From: Brassica napus
Taxonomy: Eukaryota > Streptophyta > Magnoliopsida > Brassicales > Brassicaceae
DNA length: 64,000 bases
NCBI RefSeq assembly: GCF_020379485.1
Contig: NC_063436.1
Location: 17,749,389 to 17,813,388, forward strand
Reading direction: 5' to 3'
Shown here: positions 22,537 to 33,371 of the stretch, piece after piece
Layout of the letters: each line of letters opens with the position of its first letter
Position numbering within the stretch: the stretch's first letter is position 1
The notes under the pieces: generated by a model
Databases searched by the model: none
What the model was told of the DNA's origin: nothing
The model's input: only the letters and a program-made list of their open reading frames with translations
Made by a program: the position numbers and the translations under genes

Positions 22537-23411
22537 ATAGCATCTCCAAAAGAAACTTTATTACTTCAAATATAGAATTTTTTGCTCTCCAAAAAGAAAC
22601 TTCAAAACTTCAAGAAGCGAAACTTTAAGAAGTGAAACTTCATATTTGGAGTTTCACTGATCAAAACTCTAAATTTAAAATTTCATCTTTTTATTTGCAT
22701 ATTGGTCCTTATAATTAATTATATATCATATTTATGATTCATTTATGATTCATAAATATTTTTTCATTCATATTTTTAATCTTTAAAACTTTTGTATATC
22801 TTAAATATTTTTAATTTATTTTTTTTATAAATTTAAATTTTACACATAATTTTTTTTAAATAAAATAAGATTTATAATATTTTAAAAGTAGAATTTGACA
22901 ACAAATATTAAAAAAAAAACTTAACAGTTTAAAAAAAAAAAGATACATGAATACATAATTATTACACAAATTTAAATATTACAACAACACTAATAGTTTA
23001 GTAAATTTGCTTTGGAACTTCTAAAATATTGTCCAGACAAATTTTGTGTAACCGAAAATAGAGCATTAAAAAATAATTTTATGTAATAATGTGGTATTGT
23101 GCTTGTAATTTAATATTTAATTATGTATTTCTATTTATAATTTTATGTTTTAGTGTAATATTTTATTAATTAATATTACTATAATGTTTTTATATTTGTG
23201 TTAGTTATTTATAAAAGTTTTATGAATTTATATTAATTATGATAATTATAAAGACCATAGTATAAATTACAAGAAATTTTGAAGTTATATTTGAAGTCTT
23301 GATTTAAGAGAATAACACCTTGAAACTTCGAATATAGAGTTTTTGCAATAGAGAGCTTTTCTTTTTTTCTTTTTTTTTTATCAAAAGAGAGTTTTTCTTA
23401 AGATGCTCTTA
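22537..23411. mobile_element. MITE-like element, same family as 4601-5617
   Basis: The left end TATAGCATCTCCAAAAGAAA and the right end (inverse TAAGAGCATCTTAAGAAAAA) form imperfect inverted repeats. The interior (near 22990-23060) matches the inverse of 5168-5260 in the other copy. It lacks coding capacity. A T/C-rich tract near 23360-23390 looks like a later expansion near one end. Confidence 0.65.
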
Positions 23412-25494
23412 GAAGTATATAATAAAAGAAAATAAAATCGTTGTAATAGAAACCCCGACAAAACTAATGAATAAATTGTTTCAGATGTGAGATTTTTTTT
23501 TTTACGCTGATTTATTAAGATATTACAATTACGATATGAGAAAGATTACATAGACGATTCGACAACCGACAATACTACCTGTCTTATGAAGACCTACGCC
23601 TAACTGCATCACCTGAGCCGTCCTATGAAGATCCACGCTTGGCCAGATTGTAAAATTGTTACCACAACTTCCCACTGGATTGTTCACATACATCCACAAG
23701 CGTGTGATTTTGCGTTCTGTCTGAGTACGTTGAAACATTTTAGATCATGTTATAAATCTATCTATATACTATCGAAAACACCCTTTCCATTTCGACGTTT
23801 CCGCACCATAAAGCGGCAATGTCGGTGTAAATATCTCATACTCATTAGGGTATGACAGGAAAATTCAGTCTTTTGAACTTCCCTAGGCTCTGTCATTTAC
23901 TCTTTACCAATACTCCTGCTTCACCTTTCTCTCTATAAACTTCCAATGCATCATTACTTACACTTTTCTACCTATCTTTCTCGAGATCCGGTTTTGTCTT
24001 AAAACCGTCACTGAACCGTAATTTTTTTTCTTGTTACCGATATTGTCGTTAGTAGAGAATAGTCCGGGGAGGAGAGCATTTCTTCGATCAGGTTTGTTAT
24101 TCAGCATCTGATAAATTTTGTTTTGTTTCTTTCTGAATGATTTCGTCTCCGTTATTTTTGACAAACTCCCATCATTGAATATCCATACAAAGCAATAATG
24201 GTTGTACAATTCACATTAGCGTGCACATTAGAAGTGCTTCTTTATCTTATCATGTTCTTTGTCTCTCCAATCTTCCTTACGGTAGGTAGTGATTTGATGT
24301 TTCATATGATTGATTTGATCTTTCATCGTTTAAGCAGTGGCTGGTCTGTCAGTTATATCCATTTCATTTCTTCAGATACACTCTACATGAAGTGAGGAAC
24401 AAGAAAAGTAAAACATACAACACACAGTGAGTAACCCTGTCTTCATCACTCTTGAACAAAAAAAAACTCTTGTTAGTTCTTTGGATACGCGGATCATTTG
24501 TGATTAGTTTGTGACTGTACTAAATGTTAGGTAGCTATATCAGGATTATAGACCGTCCTACTTTTTCAAAATGAGTGGAATCAAATGACCATTCAAGAGA
24601 ATCATATCATATTACATACAGCCATATGTGTGTGTTTGTGTGGGGGCATTTTATTAATTCTTGGATACTAGTTAACTGATTTGTAAATTGTAATATAGCA
24701 ATTATGATCTCTGAATAGGGAATACTCTAACCCTTTTTTTCATAATTGATAACTTATGACCAACTTTGAGTAGTAATCTACATGTATTTAAACTCCTCAG
24801 TTCTTTTTATATTCTCTTTTGCACCTTTTCAACCAAAAGTGAATAGAAAATGAGAACGAGGAGTGTTGAATAATTTGCAAATGTCGTGTGTTCTTCTTGC
24901 AGATAACCGATTTAGGTACATCCAATTTTATTATATGTTATTTATCTCACTTTTGTTTGATTCTATAGCAGCAGCACATTTTGACTATATAACCCCACCA
25001 CATATATAGCAAGCATAAGATTTCAGAATATTAATGAGGAAAAAAGTAGATCGGTTCATGAAAAGAAAATGGTACTACACACGCAACTTGTTTATTCTTC
25101 TTCCTTGGACATTTCTAACTTGTTTATTCCTTTACCAAAACACATTTTCTTTTAATATATGAACCACATTGTCCCCACAACATTGCATCCACATCATATT
25201 CTAGGCATATATATACCTCTCTCTATATCTGTACATATATAAAATGTCTATGCATACCTCTCTCCCTTGTGACCAAAAAAGTGTAGTGTCAGCCATTAGC
25301 CCATTAGTGTAACCATCTTCTTCTCTTGCACCTTGACTTTTTTGGTAACTGAAGAAGTCTTACAAAGTGAAGGTTCATTAATAGTCCTAGATCCAAGTTT
25401 GCTTTTACTTTTCCTTTTTCCATTACAAGTCCCATTCATCACCTCATTACTTATCATTGTCGTTTTAACTCAGCATTGATGATCTACCTTCCAG
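23412..25494. other. Region upstream of the DUF641 gene
   Basis: The part 23490-23750 has the look of a retroposon remnant: a poly(T) run, then less AT-rich sequence in which CTATGAAGA-CC-ACGC is repeated twice (near 23582 and 23622); its family was not identified. From about 23940 on, pyrimidine-rich leader-like sequence and several GT/AG pairs suggest the 5' UTR and leader introns of the downstream gene, but no exon could be fixed. Confidence 0.35.
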
Positions 25495-26814
25495 ATGGAG
25501 ACTGTGAAACCATTGGATGTTGCTTCAAGAAAAGGAAAACTCAGACGGGCATTTGTGAAAGCTATCAACATCAAGAAGCTAACCGGTGTTGTTCCGGAAG
25601 TTGAGAGAGAGAAGAAGAGACAAGAAAACGTGAACTTAGTGAAGAATGCTCCAAATCTTTCAGAGTCCTTTGACAAGCTGGAGGAAGAGCATGAGAAAAC
25701 ACTTTCCATGGAAGCTCTTCTTGCAAAGCTGTTTGCTACTGTTTCTTCCATAAAATCAAGTTACGCGCAGCTGCAGTACGCCCAGTCTCCGTATGATCCA
25801 GCTGGGATTCAAAAAGCAGACAGGTTGGTCGTGTCAGAGCTGAAGACATTGTCTGAGCTGAAACAGAGTTTCTTGAAGAACGAGTTTGATACTAACCCTG
25901 ATATAACTCTAGTTCTTGCCGAGATTCAAGAGATGAGAAGCCTCTCGAAGACTTATGAGATCATGGGGAAGAAGATGGAGTGTCAGCTGAAGCTTAAAGA
26001 CTCTGAGATCATTTTTCTTAAAGAGAAGTTTCAAGAATCCAAGAATCAGAACAAGTTGATGGAGAAGAGACTGAACAAAAGTAATTCACTGGATCAAAAT
26101 CATTTCGTTATTTATCTAAACCACACCGTCAAATCAATCCGAGGATTCGTTAAAACGATGGTTGAGCAAATGAAGTTCTCTGCTTGGGACGTCCACGTGG
26201 CGGCTGAAACGATACAGCCTGAAGTATTCTATTACAAGCAAGAACACGCGTGTTTCGCTTTCGAGCATTTCGTTTGTAAGATCATGTTCCAAGGGTTTCA
26301 TCTACCTTGCTTCACAAGCGAACCATCATCATCATCATCTCGGAAGACGAGTAAAGAGACGTTCTTTGAGAGGTTCACGGAGCTTAGACCGATGAAAGCG
26401 AGAGAGTGTTTAGCGTCACGTCCCAAATCAAGATTCTCGAGGTTTTGCAGAGGTAAGTATTTGCGGCTCGTGCATCCGAAGATGGAGCATGCTTTCTTCG
26501 GACATTTGCATGTGAGAAACCAAGTCTCTGTCGGGGAGTTTCCCGAGACGAGTTTTTGTACCGCGTTTCTTGAAATGGCGAAACGGGTTTGGCTCTTGCA
26601 TTGTATTGCGTTCTCCTTTGACGTTGAAGCTTCGATCTTTCAAGTATCTAAGGGTTGCAGATTCTCCGAAATGTACATGAAGAGCGTGGCGGAAGAAAGC
26701 TTGTCGGAATCTGAGCCGAGAGTTGCGTTTACTGTGGTTCCTGGTTTTAGAGTTGGGAACACTTTGGTACAGTGCGAGGTTTACCTCTCGGTTTCGAGTC
26801 AACGCCGTACGTAG
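25495..26814 (+). CDS. DUF641 (GIL1-like) protein
   Basis: This is a single-exon gene of 439 residues matching AT3G14870, a DUF641 protein related to GIL1 (gravitropic in the light). The N-terminus is basic. The DUF641 core (about residues 70-190) runs EKTLSMEALLAKLFATVSS, SYAQLQYAQSPYDP and then a charged helical region likely to form a coiled coil (IQEMRSLSKTYEIMGKKME to about residue 200). The C-terminal half, including FVKTMVEQMKFSAWDV and RVWLLHCIAFSF, follows the GIL1-like pattern and ends in a V-rich stretch (VVPGFRVGNTLVQCEVYL). GIL1 members act in light and gravity growth responses; the role of this one is unknown. ATG 25495 is the first Met of the conserved frame. Confidence 0.88.
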   Translation: METVKPLDVASRKGKLRRAFVKAINIKKLTGVVPEVEREKKRQENVNLVKNAPNLSESFDKLEEEHEKTLSMEALLAKLFATVSSIKSSYAQLQYAQSPYDPAGIQKADRLVVSELKTLSELKQSFLKNEFDTNPDITLVLAEIQEMRSLSKTYEIMGKKMECQLKLKDSEIIFLKEKFQESKNQNKLMEKRLNKSNSLDQNHFVIYLNHTVKSIRGFVKTMVEQMKFSAWDVHVAAETIQPEVFYYKQEHACFAFEHFVCKIMFQGFHLPCFTSEPSSSSSRKTSKETFFERFTELRPMKARECLASRPKSRFSRFCRGKYLRLVHPKMEHAFFGHLHVRNQVSVGEFPETSFCTAFLEMAKRVWLLHCIAFSFDVEASIFQVSKGCRFSEMYMKSVAEESLSESEPRVAFTVVPGFRVGNTLVQCEVYLSVSSQRRT

Positions 26815-29226
26815 GTGGAAAGATCAGGGAGATGTCGGAACAGAGGGTATTATGGTAATTTACGTGGTGGGGTTATTTTGCTGACCGTCGGATTAAGAAG
26901 AGATACAGTATGTGACCGTTGAGATTATGCGTGCGTTTTTTTTCTTCCTCTCTTTGTCAATATTTAGGACAGAGAGAGAGAAGCATCTCTGAGCTGGTTT
27001 CCTTCAATGAATCAAATTATTAGCCATCGTCATTCGTCACTATCTTCTATCCTAAAGTATGTTGTAAATAGTAATTCGTCATAATTTATAGAGTTGATTA
27101 CATAAAAGGTCACATTTTGTCTTTGTCTTACAGTTGGAAACACTTCCCACTTGTGGGACACTTTCTGGTGGGGCCAAAGGGTTAGTTTGTCAAAATTACC
27201 CTTGTCAAAAACGGTGGTGTTTTGTGTGAGAGAACATTATAGTTTGTTTTTTTTGTCATTGTTTCCGATTGAATAACTTTTGTTGCATTTACTTTTTTTT
27301 AGGAAAAAAGGACTAGTTCCCACCGTTGGATTAGAAAGGTTAATATTAAATCGAATGGATGAGATTGAATCTTGAAGAATAAGTCAACTTGACAAAGAAA
27401 TTATTTAATTGATGTGTTCGGTGTGGTGGAGGGGGGAGGGATGCAAAATTGCCCTTGTGGATGGCTGAGTTGTGGTCGCTTGAGTTGTGGTCGGTTGAAT
27501 TGTGTTCGGGTGATGTGTGTATGGGCGATGTGTGGACGGGTGATCTGTGGACGGGTGGTCTGTGGACATGTTATATTTGGACGGGCGATGTGTGGACGGG
27601 TGAAGAAACATCATTGAAGTTTTGGTCATTCACTGTTTGAACCGGTTCACAATAGCGTTCCTCACTCACCATCACCACCAGTAAAAGCATGCATGGACAT
27701 ATGGGTAGAGATTATTTTGTGGCAGTGTACATAAAAAGTGAATTAATTTTGTTGATTAGCGATATCTAGATAATAGAATTGCATATAAATTCAAATTAGA
27801 GATATAAATCCGAGTTTTTGTTTTAATAATATATTGGTTTTCGTGGACATAATCTTGGAAGCAAAAATGTTGTGGAGATCATCCAATTAACAACAAAATG
27901 TGGACATGGACAAGTGAAAACTTGTAAAGAAAACTTGTATTGGACGTGGACAACAATAAAGATTTTTTTTTTTTAAACTATTTACAATCTTTTATTATTT
28001 GTTTCTAATATCTAAAAACATAGATAATATATAAAACATATATATATATATATTATTTTTTGATATTTTATAAAATTTTATTTTATTAGATATTTTTATG
28101 GACGTAAATAGTGTGGATAGGAATTTTGTTAATAATTTTGTTAATAGGAGAATTGTTGTTAGGGGTTAAAGGTATAATTAAAAAGTATGGGACGAAATCA
28201 AAAGAATCTATAAGTAAATTAAAGAATGTTGGGGTCAAATTGCGTATATACAAAACCTAAAGGACCAGATATGTAAAATAGAGGGAATTGACCATTGTTG
28301 CTTCACGAGGTTTCTCTCTGCAACGGAACCGACGACGAAGGCTCTGACCTGCCGCGACGGCGGATTCAGAGCATGACGACCACCACGAGCTACTGTTACG
28401 ACGATAGGAGGTCAGAGTCTCGTTATATTCGAGGAAAACATATAGATCTTGTCTTGACAACCATTTTGTGTCTTTTAATTTCTGGAATCCAACCACTGAA
28501 TCAAAAGAACACAAAATTAACTTTCAGAAAATCGAAATAGGGGAATAGAATTGAATCGGAAAAAGGCAATAACTAGTGACTTCGAGGATATGGCCTTGAA
28601 TACCCGACATCTTTTCTGGTAAATTGTACTGAACAAATCCCTTTGTAGTTTCATTGGAGGAAAAGGAAAGGATAAAGAGGGAAGACATTTCAAAATTATA
28701 TGAACTCTTTGATTGTGAAATTAGCTGAACGATGTTGTTTGTCTTATGTGCTCACCCACATTTTAGGGGAGAGAGAGATTCATAAGACTGAAATGATAAT
28801 CAAGATTATCTCTCTCTTGTTTTTTTTCGGTGAACAAAGAGTATCAAACTTGTATAGTAAAGGGTAGTAGAGACTTTACACAACTGAAAAGTGTGTCTCA
28901 TGTTGTAAGTGTCTTAAAGTGTAATTGAAATCATGGAATGTGTCTCTAAGAGTAAAAAAATCTAATTTATATACCTTTTTTTGTATATTTTTGAGATATC
29001 TTCTAAAAAGGGACTGAAGCACGGACATTTATTTGGTCTGACCCACCGACCAAATATATCAGATAATAGTTACTGTCTGATGGGTAGTGTCAGGTGAATT
29101 TATCTATCAAAATGTAATTGGCGTTTACAGCTAAAAACGGCCCAATATATTTACATTTAAGTCCTTATATTCCATTAACATTTGCAATTCCACCCTAATT
29201 ACCTTTTATCCTCGAAACCTCCCCTT
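26815..29226. other. Intergenic region between DUF641 gene and ZDP
   Basis: No gene was recognised. It holds a 15-bp minisatellite (27456-27605), AT-rich repeat DNA, and a GC-richer patch (28290-28440) open in several frames that matched no family. The ancestral neighbour expected here (AT3G14880 position) was not found. Confidence 0.45.
27456..27605. repeat. 15-bp minisatellite, ten units
   Basis: Ten consecutive 15-bp units follow the pattern TGTGGACGGGTGATS with substitutions but no length change, so the period is exact from start to end. Because 15 is a multiple of three, the array stays open in several frames on both strands (pentapeptide repeats such as CGRVI), which explains the ORFs seen here. 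Confidence 0.95.
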
Positions 29227-32200
29227 ATGGTTTTAGCCTCCTTCGTCTCTCGCCACTCTCACTCTCTCCCTCCTTTGATCATCCATCACTCCAATCTCTT
29301 TCTCCGTCAACGAGGACGAAACCATCTCTCCCACCGTTACATTTGGACAACAGCTCCGAACAATATTCCACCGGAGAAAATGCCGATCGTAGCCGAGTAC
29401 GCGAAGTCGAACCGATCTTCCTGCAAGGCATGCTCGAAGTCAATCGCCTCGAAAACCCTTAGATTAGGATTGATTAGCAAGGGACCTGGCGGGTTCGACA
29501 TGACCAGATGGCATCATTTGAATTGTTTCCCTACCGAATCGGAGTCGATTGCTTCCGTCGACGATATCAAAGGCTTATCCGCTTTGGAGGTTAGAGTCTC
29601 TCTCATCATCTTAGCTTTGGGCTCCCCTATTAGAGTTGATTGAGATTGTATATTCGGTTTAGTATAAACCGTACACGTGGTTGTTTAAACCGGTTATAAA
29701 AAAACAGAATAACAAACTCTGTAACGATCAATTATAGATATTTTTTCGTTCAACGTTCATCTTCTTCCTCTCTAACAAATGTGTACATGTGCTTATGATC
29801 GCAGAAAGATGATCAAGATGCGTTGGCTAAATTGGTGGAACAGTGTGGTGACCCTGCTAAAGAAGTAAGTTCACTCTCGTTTGCTCATTTGGATTTGGAA
29901 TGTGAATTAACTTACTTTTCATAATTGATTGTATCTGCTTGAAATAAAGCAGGTCGATGAGAAGGTGGAAGAGATTGAACATCTCGCAACAGATGATTTA
30001 AGTGGGGAGAAGATTAAGGAGACGAAAGGTTCTTCAAAAGTTATTGCTGAGTACGCGAAATCAAGCAGGTCATCGTGCAAGAAGTGCTCTCAGACTATTG
30101 CTGCAAAGGAACTGAGATTGGGGCTGGTGACCAGAGACTCTAGGGAATTCGATATGACAAAGTGGCATCACCGGGGCTGTTTCCCCGTTGAATCAGATCC
30201 GATTGATTCTGTAGAGGACATTGGTGGATTTTCATCACTGCAGGTTAGTTCTGGATGTTTGCTTATGTTCTCAGGGTTGCTAAGATCATAAAATTGAACA
30301 GATGATGCTATCTTGAATATAGATGTGGTATTAAGTTTAAGTATTGTCACACTGACTCTCAAATATACCAGTGGTATGGCACCATTGTCAGTGTCAACAT
30401 ATAACTAGCCTTATTCGTGCTGACACATTGTTATATATTTGATTTATTTGGTACAATAAAACAGAGTGGTGATCAGGATGCATTAAAGGAGTTGGTCCAA
30501 CAATGCGAGAACAAGACCTTGGTAGATTTACTAGCAACACCTTTTTCCATAAAATTGTAGGCCTCGCCAAACTAACTTCTTACTTCAATTCCTGACAATC
30601 GGGAACTGAAAACTAGCTGACGGAGGAGACAAACAAGAGAAAACATTCTCAGGTTATTAGATAGTAGTAACCACGTCTTTTGATAATTTTGTAAAAGTTG
30701 AATTTTCATTGTCTTGTAATATTTTGTTTCTTATGAAAGGTTGGGGAAATGGTGGAAAAAGATGAAGTGCATACCAACACGAGCCAACCTACTACTAGAA
30801 AACCTAAGGTATGTAAGCAATGAGATGTATATGTACACATGCTAGTGGTTGGCAGTCTCTTCCATATGTTGAGATTCTCCCAACTGATTTTAAATACTGT
30901 GTTATGCAGATGAACACCAGTGAGTCAACTTCTCAGGTCGTAGCTGAAGTAGAAATCTCTCTTTCTGCATCTGATGTGAAGGAAAAGTACAGGGTAGGCA
31001 CTCTTGGGAGTTTGCAGCTTTGGCATATGTATTCGTTTTCCAATCATTATGTCTCTGGCTACTAATATCCTTCTTTTTCAGGATGCCAGTCTATTGCCGA
31101 AGTGGAAAGCGTTTGAGACTGTAATATTCCTTGAGCGGGTTAGAAATCATCTTCAAATATGATTTTGCTTTCTGAGTATATGGTATAATGCATTATGTCC
31201 TAAGGAAAAATTCATTTGCTAAATCTTAACAGGATGATGGTCTTAATGATTCAGAGAAGATAGCTGCATTTGATTTTGATGGATGCCTAACAAAAACATC
31301 CGTGAAAATGTAAGAAGCGAATTGGTCTCTGAGAATTTTCATGTTCTTCTCTGTTTCCAACCTCTTCCAGTGGCCATTTATGATTGTTGGACCTGTAGTT
31401 TGTTACTTCAGTGATTACTTTTCCAGAAAGGCACCCATGTTTTTTTACAAAATAGGTGTTATTCATTAATGAATCATATTGTTTTCATTTTCCTTTTTCT
31501 CAGTGTAGGTGCAGATGCATGGTCTCTTATGTATCCTTCTATACCTGAGAAACTACAAAGTCTTCATAGTCAAGGCTACAAGCTGGTAACTTATTTTCCT
31601 TTTGTACTACATCTAAGCCCATGCAACTCAATAGTCTCAGTTTATTTGTATATAAATGCTAATGTTCATCAGGTTATTTTCACGAATGAGTCCAACATTG
31701 ATCGGTGGAAGAACAAAAGACAAGCTGCTGTGGACTCGAAAATTGGACGCCTCAACAGTTTTATCAAGCGCGTGGAGGTCCCTGTTCAGGTGAAGTTCGG
31801 TTTTAGTTTCTCATAATTAACAACGTTATTTTATCTACTCAAGAACACTGCTTCAACAAATTCTGAATATTGCTTTGAGTAATTAGAAGAAACTATGATG
31901 CAAACAAGTTGGTTCATGGTTTGTTCTGTCTTGCAAGTTCTTATTAGCTAACATTTGGACTTTTCAATGGTTTTGTTCTGGATGCAGGTGTTTATAGCCT
32001 GTGGAGTCGCAAGTTCTGGTGGTAAAGATGACCTTTACCGCAAACCCAAGGCTGGAATGTGGCAACTCATGAAGAAACACTTTAACTCTGGAATTGAAAT
32101 TGATATGGATAAGTTAGTCTTCTCTATCCGTTTGCATTCTTTCTTTTACTTTAGTTTGGTGTGTATACTAACTTCTGTGCCATCAGATCGTTCTACGTTG

Positions 32201-32387
32201 GGGATGCAGCCGGAAGAAAAGGCGATCACAGCGACGCAGATATAAAATTTGCACAGGTATTTGTTACTAAACATCGGGCATCTCCCTCAAAATAATTTAG
32301 GCGACTTTCCTGATAGACAGCTACTTTTTTTGACTGCAGGCAAATGGATTGAAGTTTTACACCCCAGAGGAGTACTTTATCTCTTGA
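29227..32387 (+). CDS. ZDP: DNA 3'-phosphatase with PARP-type zinc fingers (ZDP)
   Basis: ZDP removes 3'-phosphates at DNA breaks in base excision repair and active demethylation. Exons: 29227-29589, 29805-29864, 29953-30243, 30465-30521, 30617-30652 (weak), 30740-30808, 30910-30993, 31082-31138, 31233-31309, 31504-31585, 31673-31789, 31988-32112, 32187-32256, 32340-32387, about 511 residues. Finger 1 is SCKACSKS...WHHLNC and finger 2 is SCKKCSQT...WHHRGC, both with C-x2-C and H-x2-C ligands. The PNKP-type HAD phosphatase follows: FDFDGCLT, VIFTNES and FYVGDAAGRKGDHSDAD. The Arabidopsis protein is longer and has three fingers; no third is found between finger 2 and the phosphatase. ATG 29227 adds about 50 residues that look like an organelle-targeting peptide; ATG 29380 (MPIVAEYAK) is the alternative start. 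Confidence 0.87.
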
Positions 32388-32496
32388 AGTCACTATGGAA
32401 GAGCTAAACTATATTAGTGTTTGCAACTTGTTTAGTCTGACACGAATGCTTTTTTCTGATCAAACTATCACTCTATCAGTATGTGTTTAATTCAAC

Positions 32497-32596
32497 ACTC
32501 TTGGGATTTGATATGACAAAAAATGGCATTACTTGGGATTGTTTTCCCGTTGAATCAGATCCAATCATCAGCATTACAGAATCAGGAAACTAGCTC
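32497..32596 (+). pseudogene. Broken copy of a ZDP zinc-finger exon
   Basis: This stretch closely matches the finger-2 exon at 30142-30215 (shared runs GATATGACAAA and CCCGTTGAATCAGATCC) but lies 110 bp after the ZDP stop codon. Two small insertions (+2 and +1) change the segment that should read WHHxxC, so the zinc-binding histidine is lost, while the frame is restored after it (CFPVESDP). It ends in a stop at 32591. It is a non-coding remnant of a duplicated or displaced finger exon. Confidence 0.75.
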
Positions 32597-33371
32597 ATCT
32601 GAGGTTGGATAACCTCTTCTTTCACAGACCTTTTGTGCATAGCCAAATTGCTAATTGATTATCAGGGCCAATTGATCGTTGTGTAGTCAGTAATTTTTTT
32701 TTAAATCTTTTGATATTTGTATATGATCATATGATTGCAACTAGGTACTGTCTATTGCTTTGCTTCAAAGATCCAAACATTCTTGGTTATGTGCTACGTT
32801 TTGTGATTGGTTTCCAAGAAGGTAGCGTGCAACCAATCTAACCGTAGTAATTAATAGAGTTATGTCAATACACTAAATAAATTACTATGTTTAAAAAGAA
32901 ATACAAGACAATTTGGAGTGAAACGAGCGTTGAAAAGGTGTTAACCATAGATTACCAAAAAATAGGAAAAATAAAAATTTACCTGAGATTTAATAGCTGA
33001 TAGATGTATTTAATATCAAGTTTGAAGAAATTTATACTAAAATAATAAAATAATTGTTTAGTAAATATTAATTAAAATACTTTAAAATTGTTAGTTAAAT
33101 TTTAATTATATTTTTAGAAATAGTAATTTGAATCCACAATGAACATTATTATATTATTAAAAAAAAATAGTATTGAATGCACTCTGTTTCCTAGATGCAA
33201 TCTGGAGTATTGCACATTAGTTAAGTCAGTGATTAGTTCTTGAAGTACCCAAGAAAACATCTTAATTAAATTCTTTAAGTAAGATGCACTTTATTACATT
33301 ATCATTTGCGTCTTTGACATATCAATTGGATTACCAGACAGAGAGACCAAACAAGATCAGTTCGTACAATC
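32597..33371. other. Intergenic region ahead of the PNGase A-like gene
   Basis: AT-rich with no gene. The orthologous Arabidopsis interval carries two further genes (AT3G14900 and AT3G14910 by memory); no trace of either was recognised. Confidence 0.45.

Noticed and set aside
27405..27640. Cys- and His-rich repeat proteins on both strands
   Set aside because: They are produced by the 15-bp minisatellite and exist in several frames at once; no start context or homology.
28257..28540. ORFs on both strands in a GC-richer patch
   Set aside because: No recognised domain, no splice partners, and both strands open at once; I could not support a gene.
29182..29226. Upstream extension of ZDP beginning at TTG
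   Set aside because: The codon at 29182 is TTG, not ATG; the first ATG in the frame is 29227.
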